Source: JBOHHM01 sp050725495 (GTDB taxonomy: Bacteria; Pseudomonadota; Gammaproteobacteria; Burkholderiales; Burkholderiaceae_C). Taken from it: a stretch of 14,533 nt of DNA. The stretch is from NCBI GenBank assembly GCA_050725495.1, contig JBOHHM010000283.1, positions 1 through 14,533 on the forward strand, read 5' to 3'. Numbering within the stretch: the stretch's first letter is position 1; each line of letters starts with the position of its first letter. Below, in pieces: positions 5,301-12,383 of this stretch. Both the position numbers and the translations under genes were made by a program. The notes below the pieces were generated by a model. The model had not been told where the DNA came from, did no database searches, and was given only the letters and a program-made list of their open reading frames with translations.

Positions 5301-7585
5301 GTGAAAAAGAGCCGCATCGCCGTGGCCGTCGCCATGGCCTTTCCCCTGGCCGCTTCGGTCCAGGCCCAGAGCCCGCCCGTGAATCCGACGCCCAGGTCAA
5401 AAGCCTGGGCACGGTGACCATCCACAGCGGGCGGCCCACCTCGCTGCCCACGCAGATCCCGACCACGATCGAGGGCATCACGGCACCGCAGATCGAGCAG
5501 ACCATCAATGCGCTCGACGCCGAGGACGCGCTCAAATACCTGCCCAGCCTGAATGTGCGCAAGCGCTACATCGGCGACTTCAACCATGCGGTGCTGGCTT
5601 CGCGCGCCTCGGGCACCGGCAACAGCGCGCGCTCGCTGGTCTATGCCGACGGCATTCTGCTGTCCAACCTGCTGGGCAACGGCGCGACCTACACGCCGCG
5701 CTGGGGCCTGGTGGCGCCTGAGGAAATCGAGCGGGTCGACGTGCTATACGGCCCGTTCTCGGCCGCCTACCCCGGCAACTCGGTCGGTGCCGTGGTCGAC
5801 TTCCAGACCCGCATGCCGCAAAAGTTCGAGGCCCACGCCAAGCTGGGCTTCGCCAGTTCGCACTTCCAGCAGTACGGCACCAGTGGCAGCTTCTGGGGCA
5901 ACCAGTCCAGCGCCTCGCTGGGCAACAAGAATGGCGACTGGTCCTGGTGGCTCAGCCTCAACCGTCTCGACAGCGATGGCCAGCCGCTGGTGTTTGCCAA
6001 CAAGCTGGTGAGCAGCGGCACGGTGGGCGCGGCCGGCACCCGGGTCAGCGGCGCGATTCCCGACAAAAACCCGCAAAACGCCGACTGGCTGATCCTGGGG
6101 GCCACCACCCAATACCACACGGTGCAAGAGCAGGTGAAGGTCAAGCTGGCCTACGACTTCTCGCCGACCGTGCGCGCCAGCTACACCCTGGGATGGTGGG
6201 GCAACAAGGCCACCAGCAACGGTCAAAGCTATTTGCGCGACGCCGCGGGCCAGCCGGTGTACAGCGGCAGCATCAACGTCGACGGCCGCCAGTACAGCCT
6301 GGCCGCCACCGACATCTCGATCAACCGCAGCGAGCTGGAGCACCTGATCCATGGCTTCTCGGTCAAGAGCAACACCAGGGGCCTGTTCGACTGGGAAGTC
6401 GCGGCCAGCCTGTACGACTATGCGACCGACCTGGTGCGTGCGCCCACGGTCGCGCTGCCGGCGGCGCTCAACGGCGGCGCCGGCCGCATCACCGACATGG
6501 CCGGCACCGGCTGGAACATCCTGGCGCTCAAGGGCAGCTGGCGGCTCGACCGGGCCCATGTGGTGGACTTCGGCTGGCAGCGCGAGGCCTACCAGCTGCG
6601 CACCCTGGTGTCCGACACGGCCAACTGGATAGCCGGTAGCGCCGGCGCGCGCTTCTCGGCCTTCAACGGCAACACCCGGCTGCAAAGCCTGTACGCGCAG
6701 GACCACTGGAAGTTCGCCCCAGGCTGGAACACCACGCTGGGCGGGCGCTACGAGCAGTGGCACGCCTTTGACGGCCAGATCGGCAACGCCGCGAGCCTCC
6801 TGCCCCTGGGCGAGCGCAAGGAGAGCCATTTCTCGCCCAAGGCGGCCATCGCCTACCAGCTCACGCCGCAATGGGCGCTCAAGGCCTCGACCGGCCGTGC
6901 CGTGCGCATGCCGACCGTGGCCGAGCTCTACCAGGGCACGATTGCGACCAACGCCATCGTCAACAACGACCCCAAGCTGAAGCCGGAAAAATCGTGGACC
7001 ACCGAGTTCACGGCCGAGCGCGACCTGGGCAACGGCCTGGCGCGCTTCACGCTGTTCCACGAAAACACGCGCGATGCGCTGTACTCGCAAACCAACTTCA
7101 GCGTCTCGCCCACGGTCACCAACATCCAGAACGTGGAGCACATCCGAACCCTGGGGCTGGAGGTGGCGTCTTCCGCCAGCGATGTGGGCATCCGGGGCCT
7201 GGACCTGAGCAGCAGCCTGACCTATGCCGACTCCATCATCAAGGCCAACGCCAACAACCCCGCCAGCGTGGGCAAACGCCAGCCGCGCGTGCCGGCCTGG
7301 CGTGCCAACTTCGTCGCCAGCTACAAGCCCACGGACCGCTGGTCCGCCACCCTGGGCCTGCGCTACAGCGGCACGCAGTACGGCCAGCTCGACAACAGCG
7401 ACACCAATGGTTTCACCTATACCGGCGTCAGCCGCTACCTCGTGGCCGATCTGCGGCTGCGCTGGCAGCTCGACAAACAGTGGAGCGCGAGTTTCGGCAT
7501 CGACAACCTGAACAATGCCAAATACTGGGCCTTTCACCCCTATCCCCAGCGCAGCTATGTCGCTGAACTCAAGTTCGATCTCTGA
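5301..7585 (+). CDS. TonB-dependent outer-membrane receptor, probably copper; frameshifted near the signal peptide
   Basis: An outer-membrane beta-barrel with an N-terminal plug that imports a metal or metal complex using TonB energy. From about 5400 the frame reads a TonB-box-like stretch (LGTVTIHSG), then the plug (DAEDALKYLPSLNVRKR, ARSLVYADGILLSNLLG, EEIERVDVLYGPFSAAYPGN) up to about 5830, then a long barrel ending YVAELKFDL. In that frame nothing upstream looks like a signal peptide. A clear one, MKKSRIAVAVAMAFPLAAS then VQAQ, starts at GTG 5301 with GGAGG four bases upstream, but lies in another frame and stops at 5415-5417. One added base around 5371-5380, for instance in the C-rich run 5372-5378, would fuse the two. 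The gene is therefore either disrupted or carries a sequence error. Copper as substrate is inferred from the YcnI-like and PCu(A)C genes just downstream. Confidence 0.85.
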
Positions 7586-7597
7586 CCAGGAACCATC

Positions 7598-8158
7598 ATG
7601 ATCCCAATCGCTATCAAATCAATAGCTAACTGCGCCCTGTGCATAGGGGCAATCGCCGCTTTTCCTTCTGCTCAAGCGCATGTCACGCTGGAGTACCAGG
7701 TGGCCATGGCCGGCAGCGCCTACAAGGCGACCTTCAAGGTCGGCCATGGCCGCGGGGCCTCGCCGATCCGCCAGATCGTCGTCACCATTCCGCCGGGCGT
7801 GCGCGGCGCCAAGCCCATGCCCAAGCCGGGCTGGGCGATTGCCATCGAGCGCGAGAAGTTGGCCCAGCCCGTCACCGACCATGGCCGCAGCGTGACCGAG
7901 GACGTGTCGCGCATCAGTTGGACCGCCAAGACCCGCGACGACTACCTGCAGAACGCGCATTACGATGAATTTGGACTGCAGGCGCGCCTGCCCGCCAAGC
8001 CCGGGCCGCTCTACTGGCCCGTCAGCCAGGTCTGTGAGGAGGGCCGCACCGACTGGGCCGAGCTGCCCCAGGCCGGCCAGAAGCTGTCGGACCTCAAGGC
8101 GCCCGCGGCCTATCTGGAAATCTTGCCCGCCGATGGCGCGGGCGCTCACAATCACTGA
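7598..8158 (+). CDS. YcnI-like DUF1775 periplasmic copper-binding protein
   Basis: A 186-residue exported protein. The signal peptide ends PSAQA (23-27), and predicted cleavage leaves H28-V-T-L-E as the mature N-terminus. YcnI/DUF1775 proteins bind copper through an N-terminal histidine, so this start fits. Further family features are VVTIPPGVRG (61-70), PGWAIAIER (77-85), RISWTA (105-110), and the conserved C-terminal block YWPVSQVC with a tryptophan following (139-153). The C-terminus ends HNH. There is no membrane tail after the domain, unlike Gram-positive YcnI. ATG 7598 lies 12 bases after the receptor stop, with AGGA six bases upstream; a PCu(A)C gene follows at 22 bases, so it is an operon. 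The signal-peptide core is encoded by a family repeat (7610-7665), which is highly unusual. Confidence 0.88.
   Translation: MIPIAIKSIANCALCIGAIAAFPSAQAHVTLEYQVAMAGSAYKATFKVGHGRGASPIRQIVVTIPPGVRGAKPMPKPGWAIAIEREKLAQPVTDHGRSVTEDVSRISWTAKTRDDYLQNAHYDEFGLQARLPAKPGPLYWPVSQVCEEGRTDWAELPQAGQKLSDLKAPAAYLEILPADGAGAHNH
7610..7665 (+). repeat. Family repeat copy 2, inside the YcnI-like signal peptide
   Basis: It begins GCTATCAAATCAATAGC (hairpin 1, GCTAT-7-ATAGC) and continues with hairpin 2, CCCT-6-AGGG, to TTTTCC at 7660-7665. It aligns without gaps to copies 1 and 3. It encodes residues 5-22 (A-I-K-S-I-A-N-C-A-L-C-I-G-A-I-A-A-F), that is, nearly the whole hydrophobic core of the signal peptide. Confidence 0.75.
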
Positions 8159-8180
8159 GTCATTCACCAAGGAGAACACC

Positions 8181-8684
8181 ATGACATCCAGATCACTGCT
8201 GGCCCGCCTCTCGCTGTGCGCCAGCCTGTTGGCCAGCGCTGCAATCGCGCAGACCGCCGCGCCGGCCGTCACGGTCGACGGCGCCTGGGCCCGCGCCAGC
8301 GTTCAGGGGCAAAAGGCCACGGGCGCGTTCATGAAGCTCACGGCCAAGGACGGCGCGACGCTGGTCGGCGCCTCCTCGCCAGTGGCCGGCGTGACCGAGG
8401 TCCACGAGATGAAGATGGAAGGCGAGGTCATGAAAATGCGCGCTGTCGCGAGCCTGGACCTGCCTGCCGGCAAAACCGTGGAACTCAAGCCCGGCGGCTA
8501 CCACGTGATGCTGCTGGACCTGAAAGCCCCGCTGGCCAAGGGCAGCACCGTGCCGCTGACCCTCATGTTCAAGGACGCCAAGGGCGCCGAGAGCCAGCTG
8601 GAGCTGAAGCTGCCGGTCAGTACCGAGGCGCCGGGCGCGAAGGCCGAGAAGAAAGAAGCAAGCCCCGGTCACTACAGATACTGA
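8181..8684 (+). CDS. PCu(A)C family periplasmic copper chaperone (DUF461)
   Basis: PCu(A)C proteins bind Cu(I) in the periplasm and hand it to cytochrome c oxidase assembly factors or hold it during scarcity. The 167-residue product has a signal peptide (1-23, ending AAIA). It carries the exact copper motif H-x10-M-x21-H-x-M: H75, M86, H108 and M110, with extra methionines M77, M79 and M84 beside it. A beta-rich cupredoxin-like domain covers about 28-150. The C-terminus is a short charged tail (KAEKKEASPGHYRY). The start is ATG 8181, with AAGGAG six bases upstream, 22 bases after the YcnI-like stop. It is the last gene of the receptor/YcnI/PCu(A)C cluster; an inverted repeat follows at 8714. 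Confidence 0.94.
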   Translation: MTSRSLLARLSLCASLLASAAIAQTAAPAVTVDGAWARASVQGQKATGAFMKLTAKDGATLVGASSPVAGVTEVHEMKMEGEVMKMRAVASLDLPAGKTVELKPGGYHVMLLDLKAPLAKGSTVPLTLMFKDAKGAESQLELKLPVSTEAPGAKAEKKEASPGHYRY

Positions 8685-8713
8685 GGTCTCTGGGTCGCCA
8701 GACGCTGCGGCTT

Positions 8714-8743
8714 GGGGTAAGCTGTGCTGCACACAGCAACCCC
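8714..8743 (+). promoter_or_regulatory. Long hairpin just upstream of the phaM-like start
   Basis: GGGGT (8714-8718) pairs with ACCCC (8739-8743), and GCTGTG (8721-8726) with CACAGC (8732-8737). Together they make an 11-bp stem with a small internal loop and a 5-base loop. No T-run follows, so it is not a standard intrinsic terminator. It ends 11 bases before ATG 8755, where an RNA hairpin would crowd the ribosome-binding site; alternatively it is a DNA operator, or stabilises the 3' end of the copper transcript. Confidence 0.5.
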
Positions 8744-8754
8744 TCGGAACGGCC

Positions 8755-9495
8755 ATGAGCGAACCCAGCAACCCCTTTGGCGGCATTGAAAAAACCTTCG
8801 GCTTCGGCAAATACGTCCCCGGATTTGATTTTCTGCAGAACCTGGCCAAGGGGGCTTCGCAGAACATTCCGCCCATGCCCAACCTGTCGAGCTGGGTCGC
8901 GCCCACGCTGAATGTGGAGGAGCTCACCAAGCGCATCGACGAGCTCAAGGCCGTGCACTTCTGGCTGGACCAGAACTCCAAGGCCCTGAGCGCGACCATC
9001 CAGGCTCTGGAGGTGCAGAAAATGACCCTGGCCACGTTGAAGGGCATGAACTTCAGCCTGGGCGAGCTGGCCGATGCCTTCAAACTCAAGACCGCCGACA
9101 CCGGCGCTGCACAGGCCCCAGCCGAGAAGGCCGCCGACCTGGCCCAAGACTCGTCGGCTGCGGCTGCGCCGGCCAAGACCAGGAAAGCTGCCGGCAAGGC
9201 CGAGCCCACGGGCCAGGCCCCAGCCACGCCCGGCGTGGTCGACCCGCTGCAGTGGTGGGGCTCGCTCACGCAGCAGTTCCAGCAGATCGCGGCCAGCGCC
9301 ATGAAGGACGCAGCCAGGCAGACCGCGCTGGACACCACGAAGCACATGGCCACCGGGCTGGCCAAGGAGGCGCTCAAGACCGCCACCGACATGGCCAGCA
9401 GCGCCGCCCAGCTTGCTACCAAAAGCGTAGCGCCTCGCGCCCGCAGGACAGGGGCTATGGCCAAGAAAGCGGCCGCGAAGCAGCCGCCGGGTTAA
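8755..9495 (+). CDS. phaM: PhaM-like polyhydroxyalkanoate granule regulatory protein
   Basis: PhaM binds PHA synthase and nucleoid DNA, activating polymer synthesis and positioning granules in the cytoplasm. The 246 residues follow that family. There is an N-terminal segment with FDFLQNLAKGA (23-33) and WVAPTLNVEELTKRIDELK (47-65). Next comes a helical block with LSATIQALEVQKMTLATLKG (about 78-97), then an Ala/Pro/Lys-rich linker (about 115-160). A second conserved helix contains WWGSLTQQFQQIAASAM (166-182), and the tail is basic, ending AKKAAAKQPPG, like the lysine-alanine DNA-binding repeats of PhaM. No transmembrane segment is seen. Part of the tail (codons 221-238) is encoded by a family repeat copy. 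ATG 8755 has only a weak GGAA upstream, next to the hairpin at 8714-8743. A general phasin is the alternative; I favour PhaM. Confidence 0.85.
   Translation: MSEPSNPFGGIEKTFGFGKYVPGFDFLQNLAKGASQNIPPMPNLSSWVAPTLNVEELTKRIDELKAVHFWLDQNSKALSATIQALEVQKMTLATLKGMNFSLGELADAFKLKTADTGAAQAPAEKAADLAQDSSAAAAPAKTRKAAGKAEPTGQAPATPGVVDPLQWWGSLTQQFQQIAASAMKDAARQTALDTTKHMATGLAKEALKTATDMASSAAQLATKSVAPRARRTGAMAKKAAAKQPPG
9415..9470 (+). repeat. Family repeat copy 3, inside the phaM-like C-terminus
   Basis: It begins GCTACCAAAAGCGTAGC. Hairpin 1 is GCTAC-7-GTAGC, with both arms changed relative to copy 2 so that pairing is kept; hairpin 2 is CCC-8-GGG. It is ungapped against copies 1 and 2. It encodes A-T-K-S-V-A-P-R-A-R-R-T-G-A-M-A-K-K, in the same repeat frame as the copy in the YcnI-like gene. 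Confidence 0.65.
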
Positions 9496-9527
9496 GCCCA
9501 TTCGCCAGGCTCACCCAGGTTCCAGCC

Positions 9528-10808
9528 ATGAAGTTGTTCCCCTACGCCCACGCCACCCATCCGCAGTGGCGCATGGCGGCCGGCCTGGTGCTGGCGCAGC
9601 TGCGCGCCCAGATGGCCCTGCCCGACTACGCCAGCGCCCCGACGCTGGGCCTGCTCTACATCACCGACCACTATGCCGACGCGGCCCAGGACATTCTGGA
9701 GCACCTGAGCGCCGAGCTGCCCGAGGTCACCGACTGGTCGGGCACGGTCGGCGTCGGCATCTCGGCCAACAACGTCGAGTATTTCGACGAACCGGCACTG
9801 GCCGTGATGCTGTGCGGGCTGCCCCCCGACCAATACCGCGTGTTCTCGGGCGTGGCGCCGCTGGGCCTGGGCTTCGAGCCCCATACGGCCCTGATCCACG
9901 CCGACGCCAACACGCCCGATGTGGCCGAGCTGATCGCCGAAATGGCGGCGCGCACCAGCACCGGCTACCTGTTTGGCGGCCTGTCGTCGAGCCGCTCGCA
10001 GGATTTGCAGTTCGCCGTCGGCGGCGACGGCAACATCAAGGGTCATGGCGCGGCCAGCGGCGTGTTCAGCGGGGGCCTGAGCGGCGTGGCCTTTGGCGAG
10101 GGCGTGCAGCTGATCTCGCGCGTGACCCAGGGCTGCCAGCCGATCCGCAGCTACCCGTCGCCGGTGCGCGAGATCACGGCCGCCGAAGGCAATGTGATCC
10201 TCGCGCTCGATGACGAGCCGGCCCTGCAGGTGCTGCTCGCCGACCTGGGCGTGTCGCTCGACGAGCCGCACGAGGCGCTGGCCAAGGTGCGGGCCACCCT
10301 GGTGGGCCTGATGTCGGCGGCCGACGGGGTGAGCAGCGATCTGGTCAACCGGGCCGGCAACTTCGGCAGCGACACCCTGGTGCGCCACATCATCGGGCTC
10401 GATCCGGCTCGCCAGGGCGTGGCCATCGCAGAGATGGCCCAGCCCGGCATGAGGCTGGCGTTTTGCCAGCGCAATGCGGCCGCGGCGAAGGTCGACCTGA
10501 TCCGCATCTGCGCCGAAATCCGCGACGAACTCGAGCCCGAGGAGCTGCCGCTGTCGGCCGCCGCGGCCCTGGCCTCCACCGAAGCGCAGGCTGCGCCGCA
10601 CCCGGCGCGGCGCATTGCCGGCGCGGTCTATGTGAGCTGCACCGGACGCGGCGGCCCGCATTTCGGCGCGCCCAGCGCCGAGCTGCAAATCGTGCGTCGC
10701 GCTTTGGGCGATGTGCCGCTGGTCGGTTTCTTCGCCGGTGGCGAGATCGCGCGCCACCACCTGTACGGCTACACCGCGGTGCTGACGGTGTTTGCCACGC
10801 CCGACTGA
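9528..10808 (+). CDS. FIST domain protein (FIST_N plus FIST_C sensory domains)
   Basis: FIST domains are predicted small-ligand sensors, often attached to signalling modules. This 426-residue protein carries both halves and nothing else. FIST_N runs from about 20 to 220 (LGLLYITDHYADAAQDILEH, VGVGISANNVEYF, LFGGLSSSRSQDLQFAVGG). FIST_C runs from about 240 to 423 and ends with the characteristic VGFFAGGEIARHHLYGYTAV (399-418). No kinase, GGDEF, methyl-accepting or DNA-binding domain is fused, so any output partner must be separate. ATG 9528 was chosen because family homology starts there; the frame extends upstream only through the phaM-like gene in another frame. The gap to the phaM-like stop is 32 bases, and co-transcription is likely. 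Stand-alone FIST proteins are common in Burkholderiales; the ligand is unknown. Confidence 0.92.
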   Translation: MKLFPYAHATHPQWRMAAGLVLAQLRAQMALPDYASAPTLGLLYITDHYADAAQDILEHLSAELPEVTDWSGTVGVGISANNVEYFDEPALAVMLCGLPPDQYRVFSGVAPLGLGFEPHTALIHADANTPDVAELIAEMAARTSTGYLFGGLSSSRSQDLQFAVGGDGNIKGHGAASGVFSGGLSGVAFGEGVQLISRVTQGCQPIRSYPSPVREITAAEGNVILALDDEPALQVLLADLGVSLDEPHEALAKVRATLVGLMSAADGVSSDLVNRAGNFGSDTLVRHIIGLDPARQGVAIAEMAQPGMRLAFCQRNAAAAKVDLIRICAEIRDELEPEELPLSAAAALASTEAQAAPHPARRIAGAVYVSCTGRGGPHFGAPSAELQIVRRALGDVPLVGFFAGGEIARHHLYGYTAVLTVFATPD

Positions 10809-11126
10809 GCCTTGATGCCGCAAAACGCGAAATCGACCGCGGGCGCCAACCCGCTTCGATGATCGGTAGGTTGCTCGGCGTGGCCGGCCGGCCGTGAGAA
10901 CACCAGCCTGTACTCGTCGTCGGTCAGCGAGATCTGGCGCGCCATCGACGCGCCGCTGAGCGGCATGGTCGCCGAGCAGCGACAGGGCGTAGCCCTCACA
11001 CTCCTTGCCATCCATGCTCAGCTTGCCAAAATGACAGCTCGGCAAGGGACGCGGTTGTCAGGGGCAGGATCACTCCATGAGGGCAGGGGTTGAGCATACT
11101 GCGCCAATGTTCATCACCGAGACTCC
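10809..11126. other. 318-base intergenic region between FIST and amidohydrolase genes
   Basis: No plus-strand gene fits. The minus strand holds a possible decayed small gene (next entry). Just before the amidohydrolase start I see CATACT (11095-11100) as a weak -10-like box, with no good -35 at 17 bases, and no terminator with a T-run after the FIST stop. GGCCGGCCGGCC (10881-10892) is a short GC palindrome. Confidence 0.5.
10888..11045 (-). pseudogene. Possible decayed small gene, split over two frames
   Basis: Reading leftwards from 11045, one frame gives CHFGKLSMDGKECEGYALSL then LGD. At about 10970 the sense-like sequence moves to another frame as MPLSGASMARQISLTDDEY then RLVFSRP. Each half looks more protein-like than its continuation in the same frame, as expected for a small gene with one indel. 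I do not recognise the family. No good ribosome-binding site is visible. It may be noise in GC-rich DNA, so confidence is low. Confidence 0.25.
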
Positions 11127-12383
11127 ATGCAAGCCATCTATCGTCGTCACATGCTCTGCTGTACGCTGGCGCTGGGGGCGGGGCTGTTCACTGCGCAGAT
11201 CCGTCCGGCCAACGCGTTGACCTTGGCCGATGGCCTGCGCAATCCGTGCCTGGGGCGCTTGCCGAATGAGTTGGCACAGCACGATTTGGTGCTGGCGGCG
11301 TTTGAGGGCATCGATGCGACGCAGCTCTGGGACATGCATACGCACTTGCTGGGCACGGGCGACAGCGGCAGCGGCTGCACTGTGAATCCCCAGCTGTACT
11401 CGTTTTGGCACCCCATCGAGGTGCTGCGGCGAAAAACCATTTTGAACGCCGCTTGCGTGCCCCGGCAAAGCACTTCGGTCGATGCAGCCTATGTCGCGCG
11501 TCTGCGTTTTTTGGCGCAAGACTTTCCTCCAGGTGCGAGATGGATGCTGTTTGCGTTCGCCCATGCCCATGGCGACGACGGGGCGCCCAGGCCCGATGTC
11601 AGCACCTTTTATGTGCCCAACGCCTATGCGGCCGCCTTGGCGCAACGCCATCCCGAGCGCTTTGCCTGGGTGGCCTCGGTCCATCCCTATGCCGACAATG
11701 CGCTGGCCCAATTGCAGCAGGCTCGCCGCGAAGGCGCTGTGGCCTTGAAGTGGCTGCCCAGCGCCATGAACATCGACCTGCGCGATGCCCGTTGTCGCCC
11801 CCTGTATGACTGGCTGGCCGCCACGGGCATGCCGCTGATCGTGCATTGCGGCGAAGAAATGGCTGCGCCGGGTGCGGGAAGAGACGACTACGGCAACCCC
11901 TTGCTGGCACGTGCCCCTTTGGAGCTGGGCGTTCGCGTGGTGATTGCGCATTGCGCGTCGCTGGGGCGTGCCATCGACCTGGATTCAAATTCGCAGTCGC
12001 CGGTGGCCGCGTTCGACCTGTTTGCCCGGTTGATGAAGGAGCAGATGTCGTATAGCCAACCCATGCTGTGGGGCGACATCTCCGCGCTGTTCCAGGCCAA
12101 TCGCCGGCCCCGCGTCTGGCGATCCGTCTTGCAAAGACAGGACTGGCATGGCCGATTGCTGCACGGCTCCGACTACCCGCTGCCCGGGGTGCTGCCACTG
12201 GTTGATCTGGACGCCTTGGTCGATGCCAAGCTGCTCGCAGATCCGGCTGTGGCGCCGCTGCAAGCCCTGCGCAGACACAATCCCTTGCTGTTTGACTTTG
12301 TGCTCAAGCGCAGCTTGAGTCTGGGCCGGGACAGGCTGGCGGCAAGTGTTTTTCACACGCGCTCGTTTTTTGAAATGGGGTAA
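11127..12383 (+). CDS. Exported amidohydrolase-family (amidohydrolase 2) metal-dependent hydrolase
   Basis: A 418-residue TIM-barrel hydrolase of the amidohydrolase-2 type. The metal and catalytic residues are visible in order: DMHTHLLG with H71 and H73, ALKWLPS with K208, LIVHCGEE with H240, VIAHCAS with H275, and HGSDYPLPG with D349. The substrate is unknown; relatives hydrolyse or decarboxylate aromatic and cyclic compounds. The N-terminus (RRHMLCCTLALGAG to PANA, residues 6-30) is a signal peptide, with R6-R7 hinting at Tat export, which would suit a folded metalloenzyme. ATG 11127 includes the arginine pair; ATG at codon 9 would lose it. The ribosome-binding site is weak. It stands between a gap of about 320 bases and convergent genes, with no evident operon partner apart from a doubtful ORF touching its stop. 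Confidence 0.88.
   Translation: MQAIYRRHMLCCTLALGAGLFTAQIRPANALTLADGLRNPCLGRLPNELAQHDLVLAAFEGIDATQLWDMHTHLLGTGDSGSGCTVNPQLYSFWHPIEVLRRKTILNAACVPRQSTSVDAAYVARLRFLAQDFPPGARWMLFAFAHAHGDDGAPRPDVSTFYVPNAYAAALAQRHPERFAWVASVHPYADNALAQLQQARREGAVALKWLPSAMNIDLRDARCRPLYDWLAATGMPLIVHCGEEMAAPGAGRDDYGNPLLARAPLELGVRVVIAHCASLGRAIDLDSNSQSPVAAFDLFARLMKEQMSYSQPMLWGDISALFQANRRPRVWRSVLQRQDWHGRLLHGSDYPLPGVLPLVDLDALVDAKLLADPAVAPLQALRRHNPLLFDFVLKRSLSLGRDRLAASVFHTRSFFEMG

Noticed and set aside
5392..5410. Programmed -1 frameshift for the TonB receptor
   Set aside because: The TCA-AAA-GCC stretch allows re-pairing in only one ribosomal site, and no X-XXY-YYZ heptamer or clear downstream stem is seen. A one-base deletion or error is simpler.
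3140..5587. Minus-strand open frame of about 800 codons across the SEC-C and DUF2946 genes
   Set aside because: It is an antisense frame caused by high GC; the translation is Gln/Gly/Arg-rich, with no motif, and crosses two well-supported plus-strand genes.
5744..7537. Minus-strand open frame of about 600 codons opposite the TonB receptor
   Set aside because: The receptor frame has plug and barrel features; the opposite strand is Val/Gly/Ala/Arg-rich shadow sequence.
5226..9470. CRISPR array or insertion sequence as explanation for the three repeats
   Set aside because: The copies are about 2 kb apart, imperfect, have no spacers between them, no transposase and no target-site duplications that I can see.
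9492..11045. Minus-strand open frame of about 500 codons opposite the FIST gene
   Set aside because: It is a shadow of the FIST coding region. Only its first codons, outside FIST, look protein-like; they are reported separately as a possible remnant.
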